Assembly: GCF_900106095.1 (NCBI RefSeq)
Contig: NZ_FNUD01000002.1
Span: 4,051,501-4,115,500, forward strand
Source: Pseudomonas deceptionensis
Lineage (GTDB): Bacteria > Pseudomonadota > Gammaproteobacteria > Pseudomonadales > Pseudomonadaceae
Direction of reading: 5' to 3'
DNA length: 64,000 nt
The translations under genes were made by a program, and so were the position numbers. The notes under the pieces were generated by a model, which saw nothing but the letters and a program-made list of their open reading frames with translations, searched no databases and had not been told where the DNA came from. Shown in pieces: positions 38,025 through 48,072 of the stretch (the stretch's first letter is position 1; every line of letters begins with the position of its first letter).

Positions 38025-40847
38025 ATGAAACTGAAAATGTACTTGCACGCCATAAACCCTCTTCTTTCATCGCCTCATTCGGCAAGACGCTTATTATGGG
38101 CAGTGGCTACCATACTGTTGGCAGGGCTGCTGGCCGGGGTCTATAACTTTTTGCTCTTTACGTTCAATACCGAGTTATCCCAACGTCGCGGGTATATGAG
38201 CAGTGCCATTGCCGAAGCCCATACCTTTTTCACCACCCGCCAGGCGCTGCTGGAAAGCATCAGCCTTTCGGCGACGCGTCAGCCGCAAGGTGAGTTTGTA
38301 TCGGTCTCCGCTGAAGAAATTCATTTACTCCTGGGGCCCTCACCGCAACAGCAATGGAGCCTCTGGCTGACTGAGCGCTTGCGTGATTATATGAAAGAGA
38401 AACAGGTCAACCTGGTTTACGTCAGCACAGGTGCCAACGCCAAAGTATCCCGCCTTTATAACGCCACCGATGCCGTGAGCGGTTTTTCCGAAACCATCCT
38501 GCGCCAGCTTGAATCCCTGAAACACGATGACAGTGCACTGCTCGATGAGCTGTGGTTATCCGAGCAGAACAGCCCCCATGCCCGGCTGTATATTTTTATC
38601 CGCCTGGATGAGCGCGACCCTCAATCCGGCTGGCTGGGGCTGGAAATGGATTCCGGCGAAGTCTCGACGGCCCTGAGTGATCAGAGCGCCGGGCAATTTA
38701 TGATGCTCAACTCGCAGGGCTCTTTGCTGTTCACCAACAGCCTTGTGCATGCATTGGGTGACAGGCTGTTGCCGCTGCAAGACCAGAACTTCTTCGGCCT
38801 GGTCGGTAGCCGGTGGTGGCCGGATCATGTGGTTATCCGCAAACAACTCAAGTCGTCTGACTGGCAGTTGGTGTACTTCATCGACTTGCGTTCAGTCATG
38901 CTGTCGTTATGGCCGCAGTTGCTGGGGGCACTGCTGTTTTGCCTGATCAGCCTGACGTTGGTGTGGCTGTTGATGCGGCGCCTGGAGCAGCGCTTTATCG
39001 CCCCCACGATTCATCGCATCCAGGCGCTGGTCGAAAGCGAGCTGTTCAGCCGCGACGTGATTCAGACCGCACCTGTGGCGCTGTGTGTGCTGCGTCGCAG
39101 CGATGGCCAGGTGGTGCTGGAAAACACCCTGGCCCAACAATGGATGGGCCAGGGCGGTGAACGCGAAGCGTTGAGCGCCACCTGGATACAGCGCGCCTTC
39201 GGCAGTGCCGAGCCAGAGCTTACCGACTACTTTGAAACGGCCGACGGCCGCCACTTGTATTTAAGCTGTGCACCGACCCGCTATAGAAGCGAGGACGTGC
39301 TGCTGTGCGCCTTCAGCGACATCAGTACTCGCACCCAGATTGAAACAACGCTGCAACAGGCACGGCAAATAGCAGAAGCTGCCAACGAAGCCAAAACCCT
39401 GTTCCTGGCCACCATGAGCCATGAGATTCGCACACCGTTACATGGGGTGCTGGGCACGCTGGAACTGCTGGGGCGCACTCAACTGGACCCCCAGCAAAAG
39501 GATTATCTGCATGCTATCGAAAGCTCCTCCGCCACGTTGTTACAGCTGATTTGTGACGTACTGGATGTATCAAAGATCGAAGCAGGGCAACTGGCGCTGG
39601 AACTGAGCGAGTTCTCTGTGCTGGAACTGGCTCAGGAGGTTGTTCAAGCCTATGCCGCCGCTGCACAGCGCAAGGGGTTGAAACTCTACGCCTGCTATGA
39701 CCCCAAGTTGCCGGACCGGGTTATAGGTGATGTGGCGCGCATTCGCCAGGTGCTCAACAACCTGTTGAGTAACGCCGTGAAATTCACCGACTCCGGCCGA
39801 GTGGTTCTGCGCTTGAGCCTGCAGAGTCGTGAAGGTGAACGGGCCAGTCTGTTGTGGCAAGTTTCAGACACGGGCAGAGGCATTCCACAGGCCGCGCAGC
39901 CTTTTATTTTCGAGCCGTTCTACCAGAGCGAAGGCAGCACCCATGGGGTGGCTGGCACCGGCCTTGGCCTGCCGATCTGCCTGCGTTTAATCCAGTTAAT
40001 GAATGGCAGCATCCGCATGGTCAGTGAAGTGGGCCTGGGCAGCAGTTTTTCCCTCAGCCTGCCTTTGGAGGTGCCAGCCACCAGCGGCTTGTCAGCGGCC
40101 CTGCCCGAGCTGCTGCCGGAAACCATCCATGTGGTTTCACCTGTGCGTGAACTGGCCGAGACCGTCAGCGGTTGGCTGCGCAAGTGGGGCGCGCGCCCAC
40201 AAATCGGCCACCCTGCGCACCACCAGGGTGATACAGCCGCTGTTTTGCTTGAGTTACACCCAGGCTCCCTTGAGCAACGGCTGGAACCTGACTGGGATGG
40301 CCCGGTAGTGCTGGCCACTGGAGACGGCAACCACGAACCACAGATCATTGACGGCACATGGAAGGTCAACCTCAATCATTTAAAAGCCATCCATCAAGCC
40401 GTCGGCGAGGCACAGGGTGTGCAGGTGCTCAAACCCAACAAGCCCAATGAAATAAATGAATTGAAAAGGCTCAACCTGAAGATCCTGGTAGCCGAAGACA
40501 ACGTGATTAATCAATTGATTATGAGCGCACAGCTGGAAAAACTCGGCTGCTGCGTCGAGCTGGCCTCCAATGGCGAAGAAGCACTGTCCATTTGGCACAA
40601 AGGAAAGTTCGATTTGCTGATCACCGACGTCAATATGCCCAAAGTCAACGGTTATGAACTGACCCGCCTGCTCCGCAGCCAAGGTTGCCTGTCACCGATC
40701 ATCGGCGCCACCGCCAACGCCATGCTTGGCGAAGAAGAACTCTGTCTTGGGGCCGGAATGAACCACTGTCTGGTCAAACCTTTCAACTTGCAGGCCTTGT
40801 TTAACTGCCTTGCGCCTTACGAAGGAGCAGCCCATGAAACCCTTTAG
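38025..40847 (+). CDS. Roc-like hybrid sensor histidine kinase (no Hpt)
   Basis: 940 residues from the ATG at 38025; a GTG at 38001 and an ATG at 38037 are alternatives. Helix near residues 20-42, a periplasmic sensor of about 240 residues, a second helix near 300, and a PAS-like stretch. The HisKA domain has [18 protein letters not shown] (phospho-His about 466). The HATPase domain has [22 protein letters not shown] and GTGLGLPIC. The C-terminal REC domain (about 815-930) has ILVAEDN and LITDVNMP (phospho-Asp about 867). Resembles P. aeruginosa RocS and Burkholderia cable-pilus kinases, which act beside fimbrial operons. It ends without an Hpt domain. Overlaps the next gene by 14 bp. Confidence 0.87.
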   Translation: MKLKMYLHAINPLLSSPHSARRLLWAVATILLAGLLAGVYNFLLFTFNTELSQRRGYMSSAIAEAHTFFTTRQALLESISLSATRQPQGEFVSVSAEEIHLLLGPSPQQQWSLWLTERLRDYMKEKQVNLVYVSTGANAKVSRLYNATDAVSGFSETILRQLESLKHDDSALLDELWLSEQNSPHARLYIFIRLDERDPQSGWLGLEMDSGEVSTALSDQSAGQFMMLNSQGSLLFTNSLVHALGDRLLPLQDQNFFGLVGSRWWPDHVVIRKQLKSSDWQLVYFIDLRSVMLSLWPQLLGALLFCLISLTLVWLLMRRLEQRFIAPTIHRIQALVESELFSRDVIQTAPVALCVLRRSDGQVVLENTLAQQWMGQGGEREALSATWIQRAFGSAEPELTDYFETADGRHLYLSCAPTRYRSEDVLLCAFSDISTRTQIETTLQQARQIAEAANEAKTLFLATMSHEIRTPLHGVLGTLELLGRTQLDPQQKDYLHAIESSSATLLQLICDVLDVSKIEAGQLALELSEFSVLELAQEVVQAYAAAAQRKGLKLYACYDPKLPDRVIGDVARIRQVLNNLLSNAVKFTDSGRVVLRLSLQSREGERASLLWQVSDTGRGIPQAAQPFIFEPFYQSEGSTHGVAGTGLGLPICLRLIQLMNGSIRMVSEVGLGSSFSLSLPLEVPATSGLSAALPELLPETIHVVSPVRELAETVSGWLRKWGARPQIGHPAHHQGDTAAVLLELHPGSLEQRLEPDWDGPVVLATGDGNHEPQIIDGTWKVNLNHLKAIHQAVGEAQGVQVLKPNKPNEINELKRLNLKILVAEDNVINQLIMSAQLEKLGCCVELASNGEEALSIWHKGKFDLLITDVNMPKVNGYELTRLLRSQGCLSPIIGATANAMLGEEELCLGAGMNHCLVKPFNLQALFNCLAPYEGAAHETL

Positions 40848-42021
40848 CATTTTGATTGTTGAGGATCATCCTTTTCAGCGGATGTATTTACAGAACCTGT
40901 TCAGCGAGTTGGGAGACTTTTATCTGGAGTGTGCACAAGACGGCGCACACGCCCTGGCCTGCCTGCAACGGCATAATTACGATTTAGTCCTCACCGATCT
41001 GCTGATGCCTGGCATGGATGGTGTGCAGTTCATCCAGAAGCTGGCAGCCCTGCGCTCACGACCTGCCCTGGCAATCATGAGCTCGTCCTCACGACGCATG
41101 CTGATGGCCGCAAGCCTGGTTGCCCGCAATCTGGAGGTCAACGTCATCGGGCTGATTTCAAAGCCGGTGCGGGCCAGCGCCCTGCGGGATCTGATCGACC
41201 AGCTCATGAGGCTGCGAGATAAAACGCCACCGGCACCCCTTGCCGATATTGACCGCCAGTCACTGATTGACGCACTGGACAACGCAGAGTTTGAGGCCTG
41301 GTTTCAGCCCAAAAAAGCATTGGCCAATGGCCGCATCGTGGCTGCCGAAGCACTGGTGCGCTGGATACATCCCGAACACGGGGTGCTGTTACCCGGGGTG
41401 TTTCTGCCCGCACTGAGCACCTTTAATCTGGAGGAACGCCTGTTATGGCTGATGCTTGAACAAGGTATCGAGGCCCAGGCGCAATGGGCCAGGCAAGGCT
41501 ATGACATACCTGTGTCGATCAACCTGCCTACCCACCTGCTTAACAGCGATGACCTTCCCGATCGTATTCACGCGTTCGTTCTGCGCCACAACGGTGTGCC
41601 GGAAAAAGTGTTCTTTGAGTTGATGGAGTGCTCAACCCCTCAACAAATGAGTAGCTTTTATGCGGGTGCTTGCCGGTTACGGATCAAGGGGTTCGGGCTG
41701 TCACAAGACGACTTCGGCAAAGGTTACAGCTCCTACATCAACCTGGTCTCGACCCCTTTTACCGAGCTCAAGATCGACCGGGCGCTGGTGCGCGGCTGCA
41801 GTGAAAATGAAGAGCTGGCGCAAGCCTTGACCAGCATCGTCGGGCTTGGACGGCAACTGGGCCTGACCGTTGTCGCGGAAGGTGTAGAAACAGCGCAAGA
41901 ACTTGCCTTTTTGCACAAGATCGACTGCACTCAGGTCCAGGGCTTTTTGATCTCCCACGCTGTCTCTAGCGACTTGTTTGCGCAGTTGTTGACTCATGAT
42001 GGCCCGGCAAGCGCATTTTAG
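40834..42021 (+). CDS. RocR-like response regulator with EAL c-di-GMP phosphodiesterase domain
   Basis: 395 residues from the ATG at 40834 (GAAGGAG 9 nt upstream). REC domain (about 1-125): ILIVEDHPFQR and LVLTDLLMPGMDG (phospho-Asp about 57). EAL domain (about 150-390): AAEALVRW, SINLPT, FFELMEC, QDDFGKGYSS, LKIDRALV, VVAEGVET and QVQGF. The usual metal-binding and catalytic residues, including the EAL glutamate, DD, K and the last E, are all present, so it is probably an active phosphodiesterase. Loop 6 reads DDFGKGYSS where DDFGTGYSS is common. Lies inside the kinase/regulator operon, as RocR does. Confidence 0.9.
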   Translation: MKPFSILIVEDHPFQRMYLQNLFSELGDFYLECAQDGAHALACLQRHNYDLVLTDLLMPGMDGVQFIQKLAALRSRPALAIMSSSSRRMLMAASLVARNLEVNVIGLISKPVRASALRDLIDQLMRLRDKTPPAPLADIDRQSLIDALDNAEFEAWFQPKKALANGRIVAAEALVRWIHPEHGVLLPGVFLPALSTFNLEERLLWLMLEQGIEAQAQWARQGYDIPVSINLPTHLLNSDDLPDRIHAFVLRHNGVPEKVFFELMECSTPQQMSSFYAGACRLRIKGFGLSQDDFGKGYSSYINLVSTPFTELKIDRALVRGCSENEELAQALTSIVGLGRQLGLTVVAEGVETAQELAFLHKIDCTQVQGFLISHAVSSDLFAQLLTHDGPASAF

Positions 42022-42038
42022 GCGCTTGAGGGTTTTTT
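42008..42038 (+). terminator. Terminator overlapping the end of the EAL gene
   Basis: CAAGCGC / GCGCTTG stem with the stop codon in its loop, AGGG, then six T. The second kinase 46 bp downstream may therefore have its own promoter or depend on read-through. Confidence 0.5.
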
Positions 42039-42083
42039 GAAGGTTAACTCTTTTGTACGAATCGCTTTGTTCAGGGCTTCAAG

Positions 42084-45000
42084 ATGACTGCGCGTAACAC
42101 CCTCCTTGATAAGTTGACCAAGAGCTCACTGCGCCTTAACAAAGGGCTTACCGTTCTACTCGCACTCGCATTGCTGTTGATTGGAGTCAGCTATTGGGGC
42201 GTGCAGCGCATGCTTGACGAGCAACGCGAGAATGTGGGTTTTCACTTTGCCCGGCTGATGGAAAGCATTCGTGAGCACGAGTCTTTTCTCAACACCGTAT
42301 CCAGGGAAAGCACCAAGGGCAGGCTGCTGGAAAAACTGCATGCACCGATAAACCTGCACGACCCGGCACCTGCGCAGGGTGACAACGTCTATGTGGGGCG
42401 AGAGTATTCGTTCTCTCTGCCGTTCAGTGTAAGAATCAACCCGACCACCATCCCTGCCCTGCAGAACAGCAAAATCACTGAATTGGGCGCCCATCTGGCC
42501 AACTATTACAGCGCGTATTGGTCCGCCTCGCACTATCAGTCACCGCAAATTTACGTGTTCAATGTCCCGGACAATTTTGAGCTCAGCGTCCCGGCCCACG
42601 GACGGCTGCGCGGTGTGGCCCATACGCAGGTAGGTGAGTCAGCCTTTGTCATACAGCAGATTCTGGCGTCCAGAACCGCAAACACTGCGCAGGGAGAAGC
42701 CAACTCTGTGCATTGGCTGCCCTATATCGGCAGGCCCGGTAGTGGCAGCGCCCCAAACATGCTGAGCTATGTCGATATTGATCTGCCCTCCACGCAACTG
42801 CATATTTCCGGTGCCAGTCCAAGGGTCGTGGTTGCTTCGTTGCTGAATCTGGCTCAGGTCAACAATGTCGAGCGAATCACGCAGCGGTCGATCTATGACC
42901 ATTTCATCCTGATCGCTCCCACTGGCGAGACAGTGATTGGCGCGCCCAAGCCGGAACTGGCGCTGCATGACGGGCTGAACCTTAATAGCGAGGGCCTCGT
43001 ATTTCAGATCAGCAGTGCTGAGCCAAAGCCCTGGACCGGCATTTACATCATCAGTTTTACAACCTTTCTGGACTATGCCTTGTGGGCTTTACTGGGCCTG
43101 CTCGCGCTGTTGCTGGCGGGACTGGGTTGCGGCTGGGCGTTCAGCCGGTGGTACAAAAAACGGGTCATCGTGCCCGCGCGACAAGCTCACGACGATATTG
43201 CCGAGCGTGAGGCTTTCAGTCAGACAGTTATTGAAAGTGCACCTACCGGTCTATGTGTGGTGAGGTGCAGCGATCACAAGGTATTGCTTGAAAACCAGCT
43301 CGCCCAGCAATCGCGCAGCTCGGCAAAGCTTGTTGCTGCTCTCGAGAAGCACCATGAGCTGTCTGCTCACGGTAAAACCGAGCTGGAGATTGACGGTCGC
43401 CATTTACAGGTGGGTGTTGTTTTTACCCGCTACCACGGTGAGGACGCCTGGCTTTGTGCCTTCCACGATGTGACTAACCATATTGAAGATGCGACCATCC
43501 TTGAGCACGCGCGCCAGGCTGCAGACTCGGCCAACAAAGCCAAAAGTCGTTTTCTGGCAACCATGAGTCATGAAATCCGCACCCCCCTCTATGGCGTATT
43601 GGGCACGCTGGAACTGCTGGAACTCACGGCTCTGCAACCGCGTCAGCAGGAGTATCTGCACACCATCCAGCGCTCATCGTCGACCTTGTTCCAGCTAATC
43701 AGCGATGTTCTGGATGTCTCCAAGATTGAAGCGGGACAGATGACCATCGACAGCCAGGACTTTTGCCCCCTGGATATAACCGAAGAAACGATGAGCACCT
43801 ACAGTGCCTTTGCCCTGAACAAAGGCTTGCAACTCTATGCCTGCATTGATGCCCAGATACCCGCCAGGGTACGGGGTGACCCGGTGCGCATCCGTCAGAT
43901 TCTCAATAATCTGCTCAGCAATGCCATCAAGTTCACCGACAGCGGCCAGGTAGTTTTGTGGGTCCGCACACTGGAGCAAAACGAGGAATACAGCACTCTG
44001 GAATGGCAAGTCAGCGACTCGGGCATCGGTATTTCCCCTGCACAACAAGTGCAACTGTTCGAGCCTTTTTATCAAGTGCGCACTACCTTCAGTGAAGGAG
44101 GCGCAGGCCTGGGGCTGTCCATTTGCCGACGGCTGTGCGAGTTGATGGGTGGTTCACTTGAGGTGATAAGCGAACCCGGTCTGGGCAGCAGTTTTTCCTT
44201 GCAACTGAGGCTCAAACGCGAGCCTGGAGAGCTGGCCGACTGCCCTGAGTTCGGGCCTCAGACAGTACCCGTTTATGTACGGGCACCGGCCCCTGAGCTG
44301 GCACAACATATCTGTGCATGGCTAAGTCGAATGGGGGTACACGCTCGGCTGCTGAACGATATGCAGTCGGTTGACCGCTCAGCACTGCTGGTAGACATCC
44401 TGGCATCGGACACTCATCACGACTGGCCGGGCCCGCGCATTATTGCCAGGCCAGACGGGCGCAACCCACCTGAGTTCAGTGCCAATGGCTGGGAAGCAGA
44501 TGCCAATTCCATTCGGGGGATTGCCTGGGCCGTGAGCTTTGCACAGCAAGGAATCGCCACGCCCGTCAGTGACTCACTCCCCAGACAAAACCAACAGCTG
44601 CAACTGCGCGTGCTGGTTGCCGAAGACAACCCGATCAATCGAGAAATCATCAAGGAACAACTGGAGGCGCTGGGATGCTTCGTAGTGGTGGCCATCAATG
44701 GTGAACAGGCACTTGAATTCTGGATGCCCGGCGTGTTCGACCTGGTACTGACCGACGTCAACATGCCGGTGCTCAACGGTTATGAGTTGGCCAGGGCCCT
44801 GCGGGCACAAGACTCGGAACTGCCCATTATCGGCATTACTGCCAATGCCATGCGCGAAGAAGGCAAACGCTGCGCCGCTGCCGGCATGAACGCCTGGATG
44901 GTCAAGCCCTTGAGCATGCATACCCTGCATGCCCAACTGCTCAAGCACTGCAAGGGCGTACTGATTGATCCTGGCATGACGACTGACCAGCCCCCGGCCC

Positions 45001-45311
45001 CCACAAGCGGCATCGATCAAGTCCAGCTCTCGCCCCGAATGCGCGAGCTGTTCTTCAGCACGATGTACGAAGATGTGCACATGATTCAAGTTGCGCTGGA
45101 CAGTAACGATGCCATGGCACTGGCACATCAGTTGCACAGCATGGGCGGAGCCTTGGGCTCAGTACAGTCTTACGCCCTGGCCGATACCTGCAGTGAACTT
45201 GAACTCCAGCTAAGAGAACGTGGCGTTACACCTCAACTGGCACAGGATGTCAGCGACTGGCTGGAACGAATTGCTGCATTGCTAAAAAAACTGGAGGCTC
45301 CTGACTTATGA
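42084..45311 (+). CDS. Roc-like hybrid sensor histidine kinase with REC and Hpt domains
   Basis: 1075 residues. Two membrane helices (about 18-38 and 325-352) bracket a sensor region of about 285 residues. His[20 protein letters not shown] (phospho-His about 496). HATPase: NNLLSNAIKFTDSG, SDSGIGIS and GAGLGLSIC. REC: VLVAEDNPINREI and LVLTDVNMPVLNG (phospho-Asp about 891). C-terminal Hpt: LAHQLHSMGGALGSV (phospho-His about 1015). This is the full four-step phosphorelay arrangement of RocS/BvgS-type kinases. The LuxR-type regulator 41 bp downstream is its likely partner. Paralogous to the kinase at 38025, which lacks Hpt. Confidence 0.9.
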   Translation: MTARNTLLDKLTKSSLRLNKGLTVLLALALLLIGVSYWGVQRMLDEQRENVGFHFARLMESIREHESFLNTVSRESTKGRLLEKLHAPINLHDPAPAQGDNVYVGREYSFSLPFSVRINPTTIPALQNSKITELGAHLANYYSAYWSASHYQSPQIYVFNVPDNFELSVPAHGRLRGVAHTQVGESAFVIQQILASRTANTAQGEANSVHWLPYIGRPGSGSAPNMLSYVDIDLPSTQLHISGASPRVVVASLLNLAQVNNVERITQRSIYDHFILIAPTGETVIGAPKPELALHDGLNLNSEGLVFQISSAEPKPWTGIYIISFTTFLDYALWALLGLLALLLAGLGCGWAFSRWYKKRVIVPARQAHDDIAEREAFSQTVIESAPTGLCVVRCSDHKVLLENQLAQQSRSSAKLVAALEKHHELSAHGKTELEIDGRHLQVGVVFTRYHGEDAWLCAFHDVTNHIEDATILEHARQAADSANKAKSRFLATMSHEIRTPLYGVLGTLELLELTALQPRQQEYLHTIQRSSSTLFQLISDVLDVSKIEAGQMTIDSQDFCPLDITEETMSTYSAFALNKGLQLYACIDAQIPARVRGDPVRIRQILNNLLSNAIKFTDSGQVVLWVRTLEQNEEYSTLEWQVSDSGIGISPAQQVQLFEPFYQVRTTFSEGGAGLGLSICRRLCELMGGSLEVISEPGLGSSFSLQLRLKREPGELADCPEFGPQTVPVYVRAPAPELAQHICAWLSRMGVHARLLNDMQSVDRSALLVDILASDTHHDWPGPRIIARPDGRNPPEFSANGWEADANSIRGIAWAVSFAQQGIATPVSDSLPRQNQQLQLRVLVAEDNPINREIIKEQLEALGCFVVVAINGEQALEFWMPGVFDLVLTDVNMPVLNGYELARALRAQDSELPIIGITANAMREEGKRCAAAGMNAWMVKPLSMHTLHAQLLKHCKGVLIDPGMTTDQPPAPTSGIDQVQLSPRMRELFFSTMYEDVHMIQVALDSNDAMALAHQLHSMGGALGSVQSYALADTCSELELQLRERGVTPQLAQDVSDWLERIAALLKKLEAPDL

Positions 45312-45352
45312 AGCCATTCGATCTACTCGTGACGTTTCACGGATAACGTGCC

Positions 45353-46000
45353 ATGCGCAAACTTAATGTTGTAATCGCCGACGATCACCCCATTGTGCTG
45401 TTGGGCTTGCTTGAATTGATTGAGCGCGACGGACGCTTCCATGTTGTCGGCCAGGCGGTAGGCTCTGAAGGGCTGGTGCAGCTGCTGGAGAAGCAGGCTG
45501 TAGACCTTATCGTCACGGATTTCAGCATGCCGGCAAAATCACCTTATGGTGACGGCCTGAAACTGGTGGAGTATTTGAAGCGTCACTACCCCAGTGTGCG
45601 CATTCTGGTGTTGACCATGATATCCAGCCCCTTGATTCTCACTCGCCTGCACGAACTGGGAGTGGCCGGGATCATTCAAAAAAGGCATTTGCACAACGAA
45701 ATCGAAGTCGCGCTCAACGCTGTTATCCAGGGCATGGAATACCAGAATGCTGACGCAACGGCTAAATCGTTGACTGATAACCTGCTGACCTTGAATGAGC
45801 GCTTCGCCACTCTGTCACCCAAAGAGCACGAAATACTTCGTCTTTTTGTCTCAGGGCAAAGTGTCAGTGACATCGCAAGAGGGCAAAACAGAAGCTCTAA
45901 GACCATCAGTGCTCAGAAAATTTCTGCCATGCGTAAACTGGAAGTGACCAGCGACCAGGATTTGATCACCTATTGCCTGGAGACCAATATCTTTAAATAG
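45353..46000 (+). CDS. LuxR/FixJ-type response regulator (RocA-like)
   Basis: 215 residues. REC domain (about 1-120): VVIADDHPIVLLGLLELIERD, LIVTDFSMPAKSPYGDG (phospho-Asp about 57), with K in GIIQKRH. LuxR HTH (about 145-205): TLSPKEHEILRLFVSGQSVSDIARGQNRSSKTISAQKISAMRKL. Resembles RocA/EvgA/BvgA regulators that drive fimbrial promoters. A deleted second copy of its 3' part lies at 52137-52255. Confidence 0.9.
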   Translation: MRKLNVVIADDHPIVLLGLLELIERDGRFHVVGQAVGSEGLVQLLEKQAVDLIVTDFSMPAKSPYGDGLKLVEYLKRHYPSVRILVLTMISSPLILTRLHELGVAGIIQKRHLHNEIEVALNAVIQGMEYQNADATAKSLTDNLLTLNERFATLSPKEHEILRLFVSGQSVSDIARGQNRSSKTISAQKISAMRKLEVTSDQDLITYCLETNIFK

Positions 46001-46040
46001 GATTTAGCAGGGGTCTCAATGGTCGCGGTAGAGATGGCAG

Positions 46041-46151
46041 CTACCTGCCCCGCGATACGTACGTGCACAACCGCCGCAAACGGCCCCTGCCCATGTGTAG
46101 CCCGACTTGAGTAGTCCCGTGTTGTTCAATGCTGATTTCTGTATAGGCCAT
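46041..46151 (-). pseudogene. IS30-type transposase relic (N-terminal fragment)
   Basis: On the minus strand an ATG at 46151, after AAGGTG, opens a 36-codon frame beginning MAYTEISIEQHGTTQVGLHMG. This resembles the MAYTELSIEERATIQVGL start of IS30-family transposases, then runs out of similarity and hits TAG. It is too short for an active element, and no intact terminal repeat was identified. It lies directly after the response-regulator gene. Confidence 0.5.
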
Positions 46152-46205
46152 GGTTTCACCTTACCTAAGGATGAGGTGTTGTACCCAGCTTTTGCGGTCG
46201 CCCTT

Positions 46206-46227
46206 ATAAGAATAAGGAACGTCTTAT
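46206..46227. promoter_or_regulatory. Inverted repeat ATAAGA-N10-TCTTAT upstream of the second fimbrial operon
   Basis: Perfect 6-bp arms, 326 bp upstream of the first DUF1120 pilin. Shared with 37867-37881. The remainder of 46228-46552 is AT-rich and probably holds the pilin promoter, but no convincing -35/-10 pair can be chosen. Confidence 0.4.
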
Positions 46228-46552
46228 ATTCTTTTCCCGCCAGCCCAAATATGATGACCGTTATTGAAAGACGCCATAGTTATTGAGGTAGGTTGCGCCA
46301 ATTGCCAAAAGCAATATTTACATGTATTCCCTACTACCGGAACAACCGACTTTAGCCTCCGCTAACTCAAGATACATTTGCGGTTTTTTCTGCACACCAA
46401 AACTCCTAGCCGAGTGCTTGCATTCATCTGCACAGCCTGTTGAATACTATTTTTATTTTCACCCAAAATGGGAATAAAAAGAACGCATCGCCAGGCATAT
46501 CTGAAACGCTATTAAGTAAATAGCATTCAACTTGTAAAATAGGAAAGTTAAA

Positions 46553-47251
46553 ATGTTCACTGTTCAAAAATCCCTATGCGCCTTGGCCGTTCTGGCGACT
46601 ACATCAATGCCAGTCCTGGCAGAAAGCATTGACGTGCGCGTTGTAGGGACTATTTCTCCCGCAGCCTGTACACCAATGTTGACCGGCGGTGGCACTGTAG
46701 ATTACGGCGCAATCAAGCCTGACGCCCTGAGTGAAGATGCATTCACCGTACTGGCTGAAAAGCAGTTGGACTTCGGTATCGTTTGTGATGCACCGGCTAA
46801 AATCGCGCTGAAAGCAATCAATGGCCGTCCAGGCTCTTTGGCGGGCGCAGTTGAAGGCCCAGGCGGCTTTGGTGTCCCCAAAGTTAATCTGTTAACAGAC
46901 GCGAATGCGGTAGCAGGCGGTCTGGGACTCGACGGCCAGCACAAAATTGGCGGTTATGCCGTTGCCATGAAACCAGGCACCGTGCAGGCGGATGGCGTAG
47001 ATGTTAACAGTATTCGTAGCAGCAACAACGGCACAACCTGGGAAGCCAGCCCAGCGGGTATTCTGGGCGGCAACGCCTGGGCTAACTTGTGGAACACCTG
47101 GAGCAAGACAGGCACTACCGTGCCGGTCGCTTTCGAAACGTTGTCAGGCAAGTTGTCGGTACAAGCCTATATCAACAAAACTTCAGAGTTGGACCTGACC
47201 AAGCCTGTAGCACTGGATGGCCTGACAACTATCGAGTTGGTTTATCTGTAA
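46553..47251 (+). CDS. DUF1120-type fimbrial subunit (first pilin of second operon)
   Basis: 232 residues with signal peptide (about 1-23, VLA cleavage). The mature chain begins ESIDVRVVGTISPAACTPMLTGGGTVDYGAIKPDALS. Two cysteines (in AACTP and IVCDAPAK) probably form the pilin disulfide. It ends in the strand LDGLTTIELVYL. Closely similar to the pilin at 51217. First gene of a pilin-chaperone-usher-minor pilin-pilin operon. AGGAAAG precedes the ATG. Confidence 0.85.
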   Translation: MFTVQKSLCALAVLATTSMPVLAESIDVRVVGTISPAACTPMLTGGGTVDYGAIKPDALSEDAFTVLAEKQLDFGIVCDAPAKIALKAINGRPGSLAGAVEGPGGFGVPKVNLLTDANAVAGGLGLDGQHKIGGYAVAMKPGTVQADGVDVNSIRSSNNGTTWEASPAGILGGNAWANLWNTWSKTGTTVPVAFETLSGKLSVQAYINKTSELDLTKPVALDGLTTIELVYL

Positions 47252-47284
47252 CGCTCTCTGAAACAGATCGCTAGATTTAATAGT

Positions 47285-47312
47285 GGCCCCATATCCCTAT
47301 GGGGCCCTTTTC
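47285..47312 (+). terminator. Terminator between pilin and chaperone
   Basis: GGCCCCATA / TATGGGGCC stem followed by CTTTTCC, 34 bp after the pilin stop. Likely gives excess pilin mRNA over assembly genes. Confidence 0.75.
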
Positions 47313-47372
47313 CTTGTTGGTCATAATTAGCAACGACACTGTATCTCCTACACCGCACTGGTATAAAACAGT

Positions 47373-48071
47373 ATGAAATTATCATCTTTATTTAACACAG
47401 GCGCGATCGCGCTCTTGCTGTTCTCTACCCATTCCGAGGCCACCGGCATGGTGCCGGAAACCTCCGTGGTAATCGTCGAGCAAGAGGACGGTGAAGGGGC
47501 TATCAATGTCAAAAATACCGATGCATTCCCGGTATTGTTATTAACCACTCTTGAAAATATCGAAGACGACGGTGAAAACCTGCTGACTATTACGCCACCG
47601 ACTGCGCGCGTCGAACCCGGCAATTCTCAACGTGTTCGCTTTATCATAACTAACAAAGAACCGCTGAAAACCGAACGTCTCAAACGTGTCACCTTTGAGG
47701 GCGTGCCGCCGCAGCAAAAAGGTAAAAATGAAGTGCGCGTCACCATGCGCCAAAACCTCCCGGTGATTATCCGCCCTGCTGGATTGGAAAAAGACTTGTC
47801 ACCCTGGAAACGCCTAGCCTGGAAGCAGATCGGCGGCAGCATCACCGTCAGCAATCCGTCACCTTACGTGGTACGTCTTGGGCAGGGTATACAAACGCTG
47901 CCAGACAACACCAACTGGACTCTGCCGAATACCTACGTATTACCGGGCCAAACGCTGACCATCAAGCCGGATGACAATACAAATCCGGGGGAGGCCCAAC
48001 AGGTACGCATTTCTCCAGCGACTACCTGGGGTTACACCGTCAACACCTATGACGCGCCACTGAGCCACTGA
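47373..48071 (+). CDS. PapD-like periplasmic fimbrial chaperone
   Basis: 232 residues with signal peptide (about 1-23). The classical chaperone pattern is present: GAINVKNTDAFPVLLLTTLE, RVEPGNSQRVRFIITNKEPLKTERLKRVTFEGVPP, MRQNLPVIIRPAGL and a C-terminal immunoglobulin domain. This is the conventional PapD/FimC class, unlike the CS1-type chaperones at 31-35 kb. Binds subunits in the periplasm and delivers them to the usher, whose gene starts 1 bp later. Confidence 0.9.
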   Translation: MKLSSLFNTGAIALLLFSTHSEATGMVPETSVVIVEQEDGEGAINVKNTDAFPVLLLTTLENIEDDGENLLTITPPTARVEPGNSQRVRFIITNKEPLKTERLKRVTFEGVPPQQKGKNEVRVTMRQNLPVIIRPAGLEKDLSPWKRLAWKQIGGSITVSNPSPYVVRLGQGIQTLPDNTNWTLPNTYVLPGQTLTIKPDDNTNPGEAQQVRISPATTWGYTVNTYDAPLSH

Positions 48072-48072
48072 C

